DNA of 56,586 nt from Salinivibrio costicola subsp. costicola ATCC 33508 = LMG 11651 (GCA_000565345.1 AQOF01000043.1:35-56620); one strand, 5' to 3'. Counted from the first letter of the stretch, positions 18,007 through 30,072 are shown. Numbers and translations are program-made. Notes: a model not told the origin generated them from the sequence alone.

Positions 18007-18723
18007 TCAGATAAAGGCAAACGCGTCTGAGTAGAGATGATCACGACTCACGCCGCGCTCTTTGCAGAACATATCACGTGCCACGCCTGCCATTTCAAAG
18101 CGCCCGGCAATATAGATATCGTAAGCGCCGAGGCTAACAAAATCTTCCATCACCGCTTCTAATACATTCCCTACTTTGCCTCGCCATTCGCCTTCCGCCT
18201 GTTCAACCACAGGCATAAAGGTAATATTGCGATGCGATTCAGACAGTGCTTGCAGCTCGTCATGCGCGTAAAGCTGGCACGGGTTGCGTGCCCCCCAATA
18301 AATAAAGATCGGAGACTGTATTCCTTGATTAATACAGTGATCGACCATGCTGCGAACATACGAAAAACCGGTCCCGCCGGCAATCAACAGCAAGGGACGC
18401 TCACTCTCACGCAACCAGGCATCGCCGGCCGGTTCGGTGATTTCAAAGCTCGCTTCACCGCTTTCTAGCACGGCTTTGGCTTTTTCAACCACTTCCAGCG
18501 CGAACGGATTTTCATCGGCGGCGCCCACATGGAGCTCGAGCTCACCGCCGTCTTGACGACATGGACTACTCGCCAGTGAAAACGGGCGTTTATCTTTTTC
18601 GCCCATTACCGCCATCACATATTGCCCAGGGTGATAGCTCACCGCCTGCTGAGGCTTTAGGACAATGCGGTAAGTGTGACACGCCAGCGACTCAACGGCG
18701 GTCACTTCACATAGTATCGACAT
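18007..18723 (-). CDS. fre: NAD(P)H-flavin reductase Fre
   Basis: A 238-residue ferredoxin-reductase-type enzyme that reduces free FMN/FAD with NAD(P)H in the cytoplasm; in Vibrio relatives it supplies luciferase, ferric reduction and other uses. FAD contact residues are in [10 protein letters not shown] (about 46-55), the NAD(P)H-binding [10 protein letters not shown] is at about 113-122, and the end YSDAFAFI fits the family. It is one gene away from ubiD, as in E. coli (ubiD-fre), with about 110 bases between. Confidence 0.93.
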   Translation of the reverse strand: MSILCEVTAVESLACHTYRIVLKPQQAVSYHPGQYVMAVMGEKDKRPFSLASSPCRQDGGELELHVGAADENPFALEVVEKAKAVLESGEASFEITEPAGDAWLRESERPLLLIAGGTGFSYVRSMVDHCINQGIQSPIFIYWGARNPCQLYAHDELQALSESHRNITFMPVVEQAEGEWRGKVGNVLEAVMEDFVSLGAYDIYIAGRFEMAGVARDMFCKERGVSRDHLYSDAFAFI

Positions 18724-18836
18724 TCTGTTCCTCTGTTCGTTTTGCTACAGCCGTTGAGGTTATGAGAGGCGGTATCACTGCCGCCTCAGGCTGTATTTTT
18801 ATCATTAACGGTGAATGCTAGCGCATACCAACCGGA

Positions 18837-20305
18837 TTAGTCTAAAATCCCTAATTCGTCCCATATCGCATCGACACGTGCGACCACATCCGGGTCTTTC
18901 GCGATCGGTGTGCCCCACTCGCGAGCGGTTTCTCCTTGCCATTTATTGGTGGCATCGAGCCCCATTTTCGAGCCAACGCCAACCACTGGCGACGCAAAGT
19001 CGAGCGAATCAATCGGTGTGTTTTCCACCATCACGGTGTCGCGCGCGGGATCCATTCGAGTGGTGATTGCCCAAATAACATCATTCCAGTCACGCGCATT
19101 CACATCGTCGTCACACACTATCACAAACTTGGTGTACATAAACTGACGCAAGAAAGACCACACGCCCATCATCACGCGTTTCGCATGCCCTGGGTATTGT
19201 TTTTTCATGGTGACCACCGCCATCCGGTACGAGCAACCCTCCGGAGGCAAATAAAAGTCGACAATTTCTGGGAACTGCTTTTGCAAAATGGGCACAAACA
19301 CTTCGTTCAGGGCCACACCCAGTACGGCAGGCTCATCCGGTGGCCGCCCCGTGTAGGTGCTGTGATAAATCGGCTTTTTGCGCATGGTCAGATGTGTCAC
19401 AGTGAATACATGGTGACGCTCTACTTCGTTGTAATAGCCAGTATGATCGCCATAAGGCCCTTCGTCAGCATATTCGTTCGGATCGATATACCCTTCCATC
19501 ACAATCTCGGCACTCGCCGGCACATCCAAATCGTTACTGATGCTCTTTGCCACCTCGGTTTTACTGCCGCGCAACAGCCCTGCAAAGGCATATTCAGACA
19601 GGGTATCGGGCACGGGGGTGACGGCGCCGAGAATGGTAGCCGGATCCGCGCCATAAGCAACGCTGATAGGAAAAGGTTCACCCGGATGGGTTTGCATCCA
19701 GTCATGCAAATCAAGTGCGCCACCGCGGTGTGCGAGCCAACGCATAATCACTTTGTTTTTGCCGATTTTTTGCTGACGATAAATACCAAGATTCTGGCGC
19801 TTTTTATTCGGTCCACGGGTAATGGTCAGTCCCCACGTCAGCAATGGCGCCACATCGCCCGGCCAGCAGCGCATCACTGGGATTTTATCCAAATCAACGT
19901 CATCGCCGCTAAGCACAACTTCTTGGCAACGCGGACGACGGACTGTCTTGGCGGGCATATTTAACACCTGACGAAACACAGGCAGCTTGTCGAGCGCATC
20001 GCGAAACCCTTTAGGGGGTTCAGGCTCTTTTAAGTAAGCCAGCAATTTGCCGACTTCACGTAGCTCAAGCACATCGTGTCGGCCCATACCGAGCGCCACA
20101 CGCTTAGGGGTGCCAAACAGATTCGCTAATACCGGCATGTCATACCCGATGGGATTTTCAAACAGAAGGCCGGCCCGCTCGCTCTTAGGGTGCGGTCGCA
20201 TATCTCAGTGATCTCTTGGTCAGGATCCACTGGCTGCGTAATGCGTTTAAGCTCACCTTGGGCCTCAAGGTAATCAATAAAATCGCGCAGATCGGAAAGT
20301 TTCAT
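18837..20305 (-). CDS. ubiD: 3-octaprenyl-4-hydroxybenzoate carboxy-lyase UbiD, frameshifted
   Basis: A prenylated-FMN-dependent decarboxylase of ubiquinone biosynthesis. The long frame covers most of the enzyme, with [44 protein letters not shown] and LGLD-type end segments. The N-terminus lies in another frame: [19 protein letters not shown] starts at 20305 and one missing base near 20168 (in the run encoding GPALLFENP) breaks it. Corrected length is about 489 residues, as expected. A long opposite-strand open frame over it is a codon shadow. It is essential for aerobic respiration, so the break is probably an error. Confidence 0.92.
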
Positions 20306-20379
20306 ATCAGGCTCAATGAGTTAATGGACGCCTCTATGATACCAAGTAAACCGGTATCCGGATCGGTAAAGGGTCGACA

Positions 20380-21397
20380 TTAGCGCGACGACAACGCAGA
20401 TGCAATGTGCTGGCGGCCAAGGGGGCCAAGCTCGTCACCTAATCCACTTAACCACTCATCTTTTCCAGCTTCGACCAATAATTGTGCCACCTGCTGCCCT
20501 TGGCGTAATGATAACTGAGACATCAAAAAGTCAGCGACTGGCGCGGGTAATGGAGAAAGATTCGCCAGTTGTCGAATCGCGGGGCCACGCAGCGATGGGT
20601 TATCTGCGGCGGCCATCATTTGTTGCAACGCAAACCCATCATTAGCTCGTTGACGCAAAGCATGCAGTGCATTGAGGCTGTATTGATCGGTACCGCGCCG
20701 CCAAAGACGATCATACAGTGCCGGCCGGTCCGTCGCTTGTGCAAGTGCGGCCAAAATCGCGTTATCTGGTAGCCACATTAAGGTGGGATCAGTGAGGTAT
20801 TGTTCGACCAAATAGGCTAAGCCATCGCTGTCATACTCATCAATCATCGCAACCAATGCATCACGGCGTTGTCGATAACCCGGCTGAGATGGCTTAATCC
20901 AGTCAGCAATCACCAATTGGCGATAACTGAGTAACATGCCTAACTCTTGGTCAGTTGTTGCTCCCGATAACGGTTTAACTGTTGGCGTGCTGCTGCCGCG
21001 TAATGGAAGGCAGGGGTCGTGACCCAATAGCCGTCTTGCTGGTGACGTAACAAAAAATGGGGTTGTTGCTGACTCAATTCAGCCAGATAACGTCGCCAAT
21101 GATCGTTGTTCAGTGGCAAGGGTGAAGAGAGTAAACGGTAGAGTGTCGCTTCACGTGTGAGCGGCGGAAGCTGACGAATATGCGCTTTGAGCGCAGCGAC
21201 ATCGTCTTTCGCGAGCAAAGTAGACATGGTACGCATGGCTTTAGCCGTGTTCGCGTTATCTAGCACCTGTTCAATAAAGGTTTGGGTGACGATCTGACCA
21301 TCCGCGGCTGGCGAATTAGCCGCCAAGCCGCCGGGCTCGACAAGCTCATGATTCCAAGCCCTATAGCCAACAGTATCGTACAGTAACGTCTTGCCAT
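20380..21397 (-). CDS. Unrecognised exported helical protein, two frameshifts
   Basis: I do not recognise this family. The apparent frame beginning with a TTG at 21485 lies against the rho terminator and lacks a signal sequence. The better start is ATG 21397, which gives a clear signal peptide (MARRYCTILLAIGLGIMSLS, ending SPA) behind an AGGA. One base is missing near 21335 (to GLAANSPAADGQ) and another near 20945 (to LGMLLSYRQLVIADW). Corrected, it is about 339 residues, mature part helical with repeated Leu/Ala-rich helices resembling HEAT or TPR arrays. It sits between rho and ubiD on the same strand. Periplasmic location is an inference from the signal peptide. Confidence 0.7.
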
Positions 21398-21486
21398 CCG
21401 TTGCAATCCTATGCCCAGTGTCACGCGTTCGGCGCCACCTTTCCTTGGTCACGTCTATTGTGCGAGCTGGGCCTTGGGTGAGCAAT

Positions 21487-21514
21487 AAAAAAGCACTGCG
21501 AATGCGCAGTGCTT
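21487..21514 (-). terminator. Rho-independent terminator after rho
   Basis: The 10-bp arms aagcactgcg / cgcagtgctt have a 4-base loop and, on the minus strand, six T immediately following. It is 20 bases after the rho stop. Confidence 0.9.
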
Positions 21515-21533
21515 AACACTATTGCGTTAGCCG

Positions 21534-22797
21534 TTACGAGTTTTGTCGCCGCATGGCATCAAAGAACTCATTATTGGTTTTGGACATCGCCAATTTACCA
21601 ATCAAGAACTCCATCCTTCAACATCGCCCATTGGATGCATGATCTTTCTTAAAATCCACATCTTTTGCAGTTCATCGGGTTTGGTAAGTAGCTCTTCACG
21701 GCGGGTGCCTGAGCGGGTGAAGTCAATGGCAGGGAAAACACGTTTTTCCGCAATCTTACGCGAAAGGTGCAGTTCCATGTTACCTGTCCCTTTAAATTCT
21801 TCGTAGATCACTTCATCCATCTTCGATCCCGTATCCACCAGCGCGGTAGCAATGATAGTCAGGCTCCCGCCTTCTTCCACATTACGCGCCGCACCAAAGA
21901 AACGCTTAGGACGATGGAGAGCATTGGCATCCACACCACCGGTCAACACTTTGCCCGATGATGGCACAACCGTGTTGTAAGCGCGGGCTAAACGCGTGAT
22001 CGAATCCAACAAGATCACCACGTCTTTTTTATGTTCAACCAGACGTTTTGCCTTCTCAATCACCATTTCGGCAACTTGCACGTGTCGGTTAGCTGGCTCA
22101 TCAAAGGTCGAGGCAACCACTTCCCCTTTGACCAGACGCTGCATCTCGGTCACTTCTTCCGGACGCTCGTCAATCAAAAGCACCATCAGTTCGCAATCAG
22201 GGTGGTTAAACGCAATGCTTTGAGCAATATTTTGCAGCAACATGGTTTTACCCGCTTTCGGCGGTGCCACAATCAAACCACGTTGGCCTTTACCGATAGG
22301 CGAAGCCAAGTCGAGGACACGGGCGGTGATGTCTTCGGTAGAGCCGTTACCGCGCTCCATCACCATCCGCTCGCTCGCGTGTAATGGGGTTAAGTTTTCG
22401 AAAAGGATTTTACTGCGGGCATTGTCGGGTTTGTCGCTGTTAACTTGGTTAACTTTTAGTAGCGCGAAGTAGCGCTCGCCGTCTTTCGGCGGCCGAATTT
22501 TACCCGCGATGGTATCGCCTGTGCGCAGGTTAAAGCGCCGAATTTGGCTGGGCGAGACATAAATATCATCAGGCCGGCCAAATACGAGCTGTCTGCGCTG
22601 CGCAAGAAGCCAAACCCGTCTTGAAGAATTTCCAGCGCGCCATTGCCAAAAATATCTTCACCGCTTTTTGCGTGCTGTTTGAGGATCGAAAAAATAATGT
22701 CCTGCTTACGCAAGCGAGCCAGGTTTTCAAGTCCCATGCTTTCGCCAAGCGCAACCAGCGTCGAGACGGGTTGAGTCTTCAGTTCGGTAAGATTCAT
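21534..22797 (-). CDS. rho: Transcription termination factor Rho, two frameshifts
   Basis: A hexameric RNA-dependent ATPase that ends transcription at Rho-dependent sites. The N-terminus ([14 protein letters not shown], then [16 protein letters not shown]), Walker A ([10 protein letters not shown]), Walker B ([12 protein letters not shown]) and the R-loop/Q-loop stretch ([11 protein letters not shown]) are all present. One missing base near 22578 breaks the RNA-binding cold-shock region ([15 protein letters not shown] continues in the next frame), and another near 21613 moves the C-terminus to [18 protein letters not shown]. Corrected length is 421 residues, the norm. The start was placed at the conserved MNLTEL rather than eight codons upstream. 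It is essential in most proteobacteria, so both breaks are probably errors. Confidence 0.95.
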
Positions 22798-22938
22798 AGT
22801 GGTGAGTGTCTTGTTTGTCAAAGTTGAGGTCTGAAATTAGTTAGCGTGTCGAGACCAGTGGCATGTTCGAGAGATGAACAGAAGTACAAATTCCGTGCAA
22901 TAAGGTAGCACCTAAATGGGGTATCGTCTAGTTGACAG

Positions 22939-22971
22939 AAAAACAACCGCCGCTGTGAGGCAGCGACGGTT
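22939..22971 (-). terminator. Terminator after trxA
   Basis: The 11-bp stem aaccgccgctg / cagcgacggtt (with G-T pairs) is followed on the minus strand by gttttt, ten bases after the trxA stop. Confidence 0.8.
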
Positions 22972-22980
22972 ACTTTAACA

Positions 22981-23307
22981 TTACAGGTTAGCGTCAAGAA
23001 ACTCTTTCAGTTGAGTTTTTGACACAGCACCAACTTTAGTTGCTGCCACGCTGCCATCTTTAAAGAGTAGCAGTGTTGGGATACCACGGATGCCGAACTT
23101 AGGCGGAGTACCTGCGTTCTGGTCAATGTTCAGTTTTCCGATGGTGACTTTACCTGCATACTCCTCGGCGATTTCGTCCAAAATCGGTGCAATCATTTTA
23201 CATGGACCACACCATTCTGCCCAAAAATCAACCAAAACAGGTCCTGCAGCTTTTAGAACGTCTGCCTCAAAGCTGTCGTCGGTTAGCTGCATAATTTTGT
23301 CGCTCAT
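22981..23307 (-). CDS. trxA: Thioredoxin 1
   Basis: A 108-residue cytoplasmic thioredoxin with the redox motif WCGPCK (about 32-37), the cis-Pro loop [11 protein letters not shown] and the usual length. GGAGTAAAAG precedes the ATG. It is divergent from rhlB with about 110 bases between, and upstream of rho on the same strand, the classical rhlB/trxA/rho arrangement. Its terminator separates it from rho, which has its own promoter in E. coli. Confidence 0.96.
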   Translation of the reverse strand: MSDKIMQLTDDSFEADVLKAAGPVLVDFWAEWCGPCKMIAPILDEIAEEYAGKVTIGKLNIDQNAGTPPKFGIRGIPTLLLFKDGSVAATKVGAVSKTQLKEFLDANL

Positions 23308-23419
23308 CTTTTACTCCAATACATGTTTTAGTTACTGGCTAAATTGCGACCAGTAAATTATGGGACTATTTGACTGGATTCGCTTCCGTATTGCAAGCCT
23401 AAGCTGATATTCTATCCGG

Positions 23420-24730
23420 ATGAAAATGACGCATATCACAGAGCAGAAATTTGCCGAGCTCGGCTTGCACGCCGATGTTCTTAAAGGCTTGGATGCCAAG
23501 GGGTTTACTGAATGTACTCCTATCCAGGCATTGGCATTGCCGGTCCTGCTCACCGGCCAAGACATTGCAGGGCAGGCGCAAACAGGGACAGGAAAGACCC
23601 TGGCGTTCCTCGCTGCGACGTTTCATCACCTCCTCACGACCGATGTCCCCGCATCGCGTAAACAAAATCAACCGCGGGCCATCATATTAGCTCCTACGCG
23701 TGAGTTGGCGATTCAGATCTATAACGATGCTGAACCGCTTTTGGCGAATACCTCAATCACCGCCGGTCTCGCGTATGGTGGTGAAGGTTACGATAAACAG
23801 CAACAAACGTTGGAACAAGGGGTTGATATATTAATCGGCACCTGTGGTCGTATCATCGACTTCCACAAAAAGAAAATTATCGATTTGCACAGCATTCAGG
23901 CAGTGGTGCTGGATGAAGCCGACCGTATGTTTGATTTGGGCTTTATCAAAGACATTCGCTTTTTGTTTAACCGTATGCCGGCCCCCAACCAGCGCTTAAA
24001 CATGCTGTTTTCGGCGACCTTGTCCTATCGTGTACAAGAGCTGGCCTTTGAACACATGACTAACCCTGAACACGTGGTAGTGGAGCCAGAGCAAATTACT
24101 GGCCATCGCATCAAAGAAGAGTTGTTCCAGCCATCCAACAAAGAAAAAATGCCGCTGCTACAAACCCTCATTGAAGAAGAGTGGCCCGAGCGCGCCATCA
24201 TCTTTGCCAATACCAAGCATCGCTGCGAATCCATTTGGGCCCATTTAGCCGCCGATAATCATCGCGTAGGTCTGCTCACTGGCGACGTCCCTCAGAAAAA
24301 GCGGGTTAAAATTTTAGAGCAGTTTACTAACGGCGAACTGGATCTGCTCGTTGCCACCGATGTGGCAGCACGTGGATTACATATTCCTTTGGTTACCCAC
24401 GTTTTTAACTATGACCTTCCCGATGATGCGCAAGACTATGTCCATCGCATTGGCCGTACAGGACGAGCCGGCGCCAGTGGCAGCTCAATTAGCTTTGCCT
24501 GTGAAGAGTACGCGATAAACTTACCGGCGATTGAAGAGTACATTGAGCACAGTATTCCGGTCAGCGAATTTGATCGTAACGCGCTATTGAAGGATCTGCC
24601 GCCGCCAAAGAAAATGGCTAAACGCCCGAATACGCAGCGTCGTAGTAACAACAAGAGCGGCAGCAGCAATAATAAAGGCAGCAGCAACAACCGCAACCAG
24701 CAGCGCCGCCGTCCACAAAAGTCGGCATAA
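23420..24730 (+). CDS. rhlB: ATP-dependent RNA helicase RhlB
   Basis: A 436-residue DEAD-box helicase of the RNA degradosome. The Q motif is in [26 protein letters not shown], motif I is AQTGTGKT (about 53-60), motif II DEAD is in [13 protein letters not shown], motif III is FSATLS and motif VI is [10 protein letters not shown]. The C-terminal about 40 residues are basic and rich in Asn, Ser and Arg, as in RhlB tails that bind RNA or RNase E. The start could also be ATG 23426, which would give the canonical MTHITEQKF. Confidence 0.95.
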   Translation: MKMTHITEQKFAELGLHADVLKGLDAKGFTECTPIQALALPVLLTGQDIAGQAQTGTGKTLAFLAATFHHLLTTDVPASRKQNQPRAIILAPTRELAIQIYNDAEPLLANTSITAGLAYGGEGYDKQQQTLEQGVDILIGTCGRIIDFHKKKIIDLHSIQAVVLDEADRMFDLGFIKDIRFLFNRMPAPNQRLNMLFSATLSYRVQELAFEHMTNPEHVVVEPEQITGHRIKEELFQPSNKEKMPLLQTLIEEEWPERAIIFANTKHRCESIWAHLAADNHRVGLLTGDVPQKKRVKILEQFTNGELDLLVATDVAARGLHIPLVTHVFNYDLPDDAQDYVHRIGRTGRAGASGSSISFACEEYAINLPAIEEYIEHSIPVSEFDRNALLKDLPPPKKMAKRPNTQRRSNNKSGSSNNKGSSNNRNQQRRRPQKSA

Positions 24731-24760
24731 CAGAAAAGAAACAATAGGTCAGAGCGCATC

Positions 24761-26297
24761 ATGAAGTGGTCATCGAACGGAATACAACATCAACCACCGA
24801 CGCTGTACGCCGTCGATTGATTAGTCCAACAGCTTTCATATGCTGGTGGTGCGCCAAGTGGCCGGCAGTGTTCAAACCCTTGCCAAAATAAAGCGAAAAG
24901 TACGTCTCGCCGCTGGGATGGATAACCAACAACAGCTCAGCGATGAAGCCATGCAACGCGGCTGGGATTGTTTGGCTCTGTTCGCCGAACGCTTGCAAGA
25001 CTTTAACACGGACAATATTCGCGTGGTCGCGACCGCTGCGCTGCGCCGTGCCAGTAACGCTGATGCCTTTTTAGTCAAGGCAAATACTTTACTGGGTTAC
25101 CCTATCGAGATTATCTCGGGCGAAGAAGAAGCGCGCACCATTTACCAAGGGGTGGCGCACACCTCAGGTGGCCCGGGTAAACGCTTGGTCGTCGATATTG
25201 GCGGGGCTAGCACCGAGCTGATTATCGGTGAGCAGTTTGAACCGACCTTGTTACAAAGCCTTAATATGGGGTGCGTGACTTTTTTAGAAGACTACTTTGC
25301 CGATCGCGTCCTCAACCAAGCCGCTTTTGAGAAAGCGATCGCCGGTGCGAAAGCAGAGTTGACCCCGTTGATAGCTCAGTATCGCGAACTGGGATGGGAC
25401 TGTTGTGTTGGCGCCAGCGGCACGGTACAAGCGCTGCAAGAAATTATGATGACCCAAGGGATGGATGAAGTCATCACCTTGGAAAAGCTTCACCGACTGC
25501 GCGATCAAGCGATTGCCTGCGGGCAAATGGACGCACTGGATATTGAGGGGTTAACGCTCGAGCGGGCCTTGGTTTTTCCGAGTGGTCTGTCCATCTTGAT
25601 TGCCATTTTTGAGTGTTTAGAGGTTACTCGCATGACCCTCGCCGGCGGGGCGCTACGTGAAGGCTTGGTGTACGAAATGATGACCGCGATGCGTCACAGT
25701 GATATTCGTGCGCGCACCATAGCTAGCATCCAATCCCGCTATCAGCTTGATGAGGACCACGGGATCAATGTGGCTGCGACCGCACTTGAATTACTTCATC
25801 AATGTCCCGCGTCATGGATTCCAGAGCCGGAAGCCGGTAGCCTGCTCCATGCGGCAGCCTGCGTGCACGAAATCGGGTTGAGCATTGGCTTTAAACATGA
25901 TGGCGACCATGCCGCATATTTAATTACTCATCTCGATTTACCTGGCTTTACCCGTGCACAAAAACAACTGGTTGCCACCTTGTTACGCTATTACCGTGAA
26001 CAACTGGTATGCATTGATGGCCAACATGCCTTGTCCACCACCAGTGCCAACCGTCTCCTCCGACTACTACGCGTAGCTGTGATTTTATGCCATCGTCGCG
26101 ACAGTCGCGTTCGGCCAATGATCGGACTCAATGCTGACGGCGACGCACTCACTTTGGCGCTAGATACCACACTGCTTGACGCTAGCCCACTGTTACGCGC
26201 GGAGCTAGAGCAAGAGGCGCTGCGTCAATCAAGCCTTGGACAGCCACTCGTCGTGCACGCTCAAGACGCTCACGCTCTATCGCACACACACCTTTAG
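24761..26297 (+). CDS. gppA: Exopolyphosphatase/pppGpp phosphohydrolase GppA, broken near the start
   Basis: An ASKHA-fold phosphatase that converts pppGpp to ppGpp and can cut polyphosphate. The conserved blocks [41 protein letters not shown] and [10 protein letters not shown] are intact. The nucleotide-binding opening (LYAV..DLGSNSFHML) is damaged: ATG 24761 reads MKWSSNGIQ...LYAV in one frame, then several indels at about 24813-24825 introduce a stop before SNSFHMLVV in the main frame. Corrected length is about 512 residues. It follows rhlB by 30 bases as in E. coli, so translation and transcription may be linked. Confidence 0.9.
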
Positions 26298-26304
26298 CAA
26301 AACA

Positions 26305-26337
26305 AAAGGCCCACACCTTGATGGTGTGAGCCTTTTT
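26305..26337 (+). terminator. Terminator after gppA
   Basis: Stem aaaaggcccacacc / ggtgtgagcctttt with a 5-base loop and a T-run on the plus strand, just after the gppA stop. It may also serve prlC on the other strand. Confidence 0.85.
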
Positions 26338-26370
26338 ATCCTTGGCGCTGTCAATCAGCTCAGCGGGCAA

Positions 26371-28412
26371 TTAAGCCGCTGCAATCCCACTATGACGCAA
26401 TAACGCCTCAGGGCTTGGCTCGCGACCTCTAAAGCGAACAAACAAGTCTTTCGGTGCTTCACTGCCCCCGCGGCTAAGAATATGGTTTAAGAAGTCTTCA
26501 CCGGTGTCACGGTTAAAGATCCCATCCTCTTCAAAACGCGAATAGGCATCACTCGAGAGTACTTCAGCCCATTTATAGCTGTAATAACCTGCACTATATC
26601 CGCCCGCAAAGATATGCCCAAAAGCATGCGGAAAGCGGTTCCATTCAGGCGTCGGCACCACTGAGACTTGCTCACGCACCGCATTTAGCGTTTCCATGAT
26701 CCGCGGGCCCACATCCGGATCAAACTCGCTGAATAGACGGAAATCAAACAAACTAAACTCGAGCTGACGCAACATTCCCATGGCTGAGTTAAAGTTTTTC
26801 GCCGCGAGCATTTTTTCCAGCATGTCTTCAGGAAGCGCTTCTCCGGTTTGGTAATGCCCCGAAATAAAGCTCAGCGCCTCTTGCTCCCAGCACCAGTTTT
26901 CCAAAAACTGACTCGGCAACTCTACCGCATCCCAAGGCACACCATTAATGCCGGAGACATCAGCCACGTCGACTTGCGTCAGCATATGATGAATGCCATG
27001 ACCAAATTCGTGGAACAGGGTGACCACTTCATCATGGGTAAACAACGCCGGGTCGTCACCCACTGGCGGATTAAAGTTACAGGTTAAGTACGCCACCGGT
27101 GTTTGCAGTTCACCGTTCGCTTTGCGACGACGCACCCGGCATTCATCCATCCACGCGCCACCACGTTTATGCTCCCGCGCGTATAAATCCAAATAGAAGC
27201 TGCCACGCAGCGTCCCTTGGCTGTCATGAATGTCATAAAAGCGCACACTTTCATGCCACGTGTCGATTCCTTTACGCTCGGTAATCGTCATACCGAACAC
27301 ACGTTTCATCACTTCGAACAAACCATTGAGCACTCGCGCTTCAGGGAAGTATGGGCGGAGTGCCTCATCGGAGATGGTATAACGCGCTTGCTTGAGTTTC
27401 TCGCTGTAATACGGAATATCCCAAGGCTCAAGGTATCGACGCCAAATTCTTGCTTGGCATACGCCTTCACTTCGGCAAACTCGCGTTCACCTTGAGGGCG
27501 GGCTTTGTCGACCAAATCATTCAAAAAGCCCATCACTTGGTCTGGTGTTTCTGCCATCTTGGTCGCCAACGACAGTTCGCTGTAGCTATTAAAGCCCAAC
27601 AAACGTGCCAGTTCGTATTTTAAGCGCAACGACTCATTCATCAGCTCGGAATTATCCCACTGCCCCGCTTGCGGGCCGCGGTCAGAAGCACGCGTGGTAA
27701 AGGCTTCATACATTTGTTGACGCAGTGCACGATTATCGCAATACATCATCACAGGCAGGTACGAGGGGACATCCAGGGTAAATAAATAGCCTTGCTGCGA
27801 TTTTGCCTCTGCTTGCGCTTTCGCCGCCTGGCGCGCGGACTCAGGCAAGCCTGCGAGTTCACTCTCGTCAGAAATCAACTTGGTCCATCCCATGGTGGCA
27901 TCAAGTATATTATTGCTAAATGAAGAGGAAAGCTCAGACAAACGCTTTTGAATGTCACCAAATCGGTGCTGCTGATCCACCGGCAAGGCAATGCCCGATA
28001 GTTCAAAATCTTGCAGCGCATCGGTGATGGCTTTTTGCTGAGCAATCTCTAGGGTCTCGAATTCGGCGCTCTCTTTTATCGCTTTGTATGCTTGATACAA
28101 ACCTTTGTGCTGCCCGCGCCATGTTGAATACTCAGATAATAACGATAAGCAGCTTTCATAGGCTTCACGCAATGGCTGGCTATTGACCACCGCATTCATA
28201 TGGCTGACCGGTGACCAGATCCGGCCTAGCCGATCTTCGGCCTCAGTCACCGGCACGCAAACAGTGGTCCAGTTAGCTTGGTCAGTGCCAGCAACGGCAT
28301 CGACAGCTTGGCGACAGTCAGCAATAGCGGCTTCCACTGCCGGCTTAACATGCTCAGGCTTAATCGCCGAAAACGGAGGTAAATCCTCAAATTGAAGTAG
28401 CGGGTTGGACAT
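26371..28412 (-). CDS. prlC: Oligopeptidase A, frameshifted
   Basis: A cytoplasmic M3-family zinc metallopeptidase that degrades signal peptides and other oligopeptides. The zinc-binding HEFGH lies in LFHEFGHGIHHMLT, with the third ligand Glu in NWCWEQEAL. The start MSNPLLQFEDLPPFSAI is typical. One base is missing near 27433 (before EPWDIPYYS), joining the 367- and 320-residue frames into one protein of about 680 residues, the E. coli size. It is followed in E. coli by rsmJ; here gor, hpt and two small genes are interposed. I looked for a heat-shock promoter and did not find a convincing one. Confidence 0.93.
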
Positions 28413-28697
28413 AATGCCTTCCTTTTTGCTGATAAGGTGCTCACGAAGCGAGCCCTAGGAATATATAAACAATACGGTGTATATGCCGTCTCGAGGGGGA
28501 CTTTTCAATCCTTTGGACTCAAGCAAGTTGTATTGCGAGCGTTACAAAATGATTCTGAGACTGCTGCCTCACTGACGGTTTGGTATGCTAATACTCAGAA
28601 GGTCAGAGTGGGTGGCTTTACAAGCGCCACCAAACAGGACAAGCTGACCTCGACATAAAAGCCAGTGGCACCCTGTGCCTATAAGATGGAGAAAGAC

Positions 28698-30049
28698 ATG
28701 GCGAAGCATTTCGACTATATCTGTATCGGTGGCGGTAGTGGCGGTATTGCCTCTGCCAACCGTGCCGCGATGCACGGTGCTAAAGTCGCCCTTATTGAAG
28801 CAAAACACCTAGGCGGCACCTGCGTCAACGTAGGGTGTGTGCCAAAAAAAGTGATGTGGCATGGCGCCCAAGTCGCAGAAGCGCTTAACCTCTACGCGTC
28901 AGACTACGGTTTTGATGTGGATGTGAAAGGCTTTAACTGGTCAACACTGGTTAATAACCGTGAAGCCTATATCGGCCGCATCCATAAGCTACGACAATGT
29001 TTAGATAAAACAACATCGATGTCATCCGTGGGTTTGCGCGCTTTGTCGACAACAACACGGTTGAGGTTGATGGTGAGCATTACACCGCCGATAACTTCTT
29101 AATTGCGGTCGGTGGCACGCCCACTGTTCCAACAATTCCGGGCGCTGAACTTGGCATCGATTCTGATGGCTTCTTTGCTCTCCCCGAGCAGCCTAAGCGG
29201 GTGGCTGTTGTCGGTGCCGGCTATATCGCGGTGGAGATTGCAGGCGTGTTACATGCGCTCGGCTCTGACACCCACTTGTTTGTGCGTAAAGACCGTCCAC
29301 TACGGACATTCGATCCTATGGTGACAGATACCTTGGTCGAGGTAATGGAAAAAGAGGGGCCAACCCTTCATACCCAGCATGTTCCGGTTTCCGTTACCAA
29401 AGAGAACGATGGCAGCCTGACGCTATCATTTGAAAACGGCACCACCCACAATACAGACACCTTGATTTGGGCAATTGGCCGTCATCCCACCACAGATAAA
29501 ATCAACCTGGGTGCGACGGATGTCCAAACCACGGCAGATGGCTACATCAAAGTCGACCCATACCAAACCACCAGCGTGCCACATATTCACTGTGTCGGCG
29601 ATATCATGGATGGCGGCATTGAGCTCACCCCTGTTGCGGTGAAGGCGGGACGCTTATTATCAGAGCGCCTATTTAACGGCCAGACACATGCCAAAATGGA
29701 CTATGAGTTGGTGCCAACCGTGGTATTTAGCCACCCGCCAATCGGCACCATTGGCTTGAGTGAGCCAGAAGCACGCGCCAAGTATGGCGATGACAATATA
29801 AAAGTCTACACGTCCAGCTTTGCGGCCATGTACACCGCTGTTACTCAGCACCGTCAACCCTGCAAAATGAAGCTGGTGTGTGCTGGCGATGAAGAAAAAG
29901 TGGTGGGCCTGCACGGGATCGGCTTTACGGTCGACGAGATGATTCAAGGCTTTGCGGTGGCGATGAAAATGGGCGCCACTAAGGCAGACTTTGATAGCGT
30001 GGTTGCGATTCACCCAACCGGGTCAGAAGAGTTTGTTACCATGCGCTAA
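28698..30049 (+). CDS. gor: Glutathione reductase, several indels
   Basis: A homodimeric NADPH-dependent FAD enzyme that reduces glutathione disulfide in the cytoplasm. FAD motif GGGSGGIAS (about 11-19), active disulfide [18 protein letters not shown] motif [12 protein letters not shown] and the dimer-interface [12 protein letters not shown] end are visible. Between 28985 and 29015 four bases are missing in several small gaps (region expected to read [18 protein letters not shown]), after which the frame is clean. Corrected length is about 451 residues. ATG 28698 has GGAGAAAG upstream; in-frame codons before it are ignored. It is divergent from prlC with about 285 bases between, the longest gap in the window, containing no gene I can support. 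Confidence 0.93.
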
Positions 30050-30072
30050 GCCGCGCGAGATAGGTTCATATC

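Noticed and set aside
18936-19964. 342-codon open frame antisense to ubiD
   Set aside because: It has His/Ile-rich composition with no recognisable domain, and exactly mirrors the codons of a well-conserved enzyme; a shadow.
20940-21485. Start of the exported-protein gene at TTG 21485
   Set aside because: It abuts the rho terminator, has no signal peptide or ribosome site; ATG 21397 in another frame gives a proper signal peptide.
28413-28520. Heat-shock (sigma-32) promoter for prlC
   Set aside because: A CTTGAG and a CCCCCT are present, but spacing is 18 bases and the -10 match is poor.
28437-28658. 73-codon open frame between prlC and gor
   Set aside because: No ribosome site and no recognisable motif; probably leader sequence.
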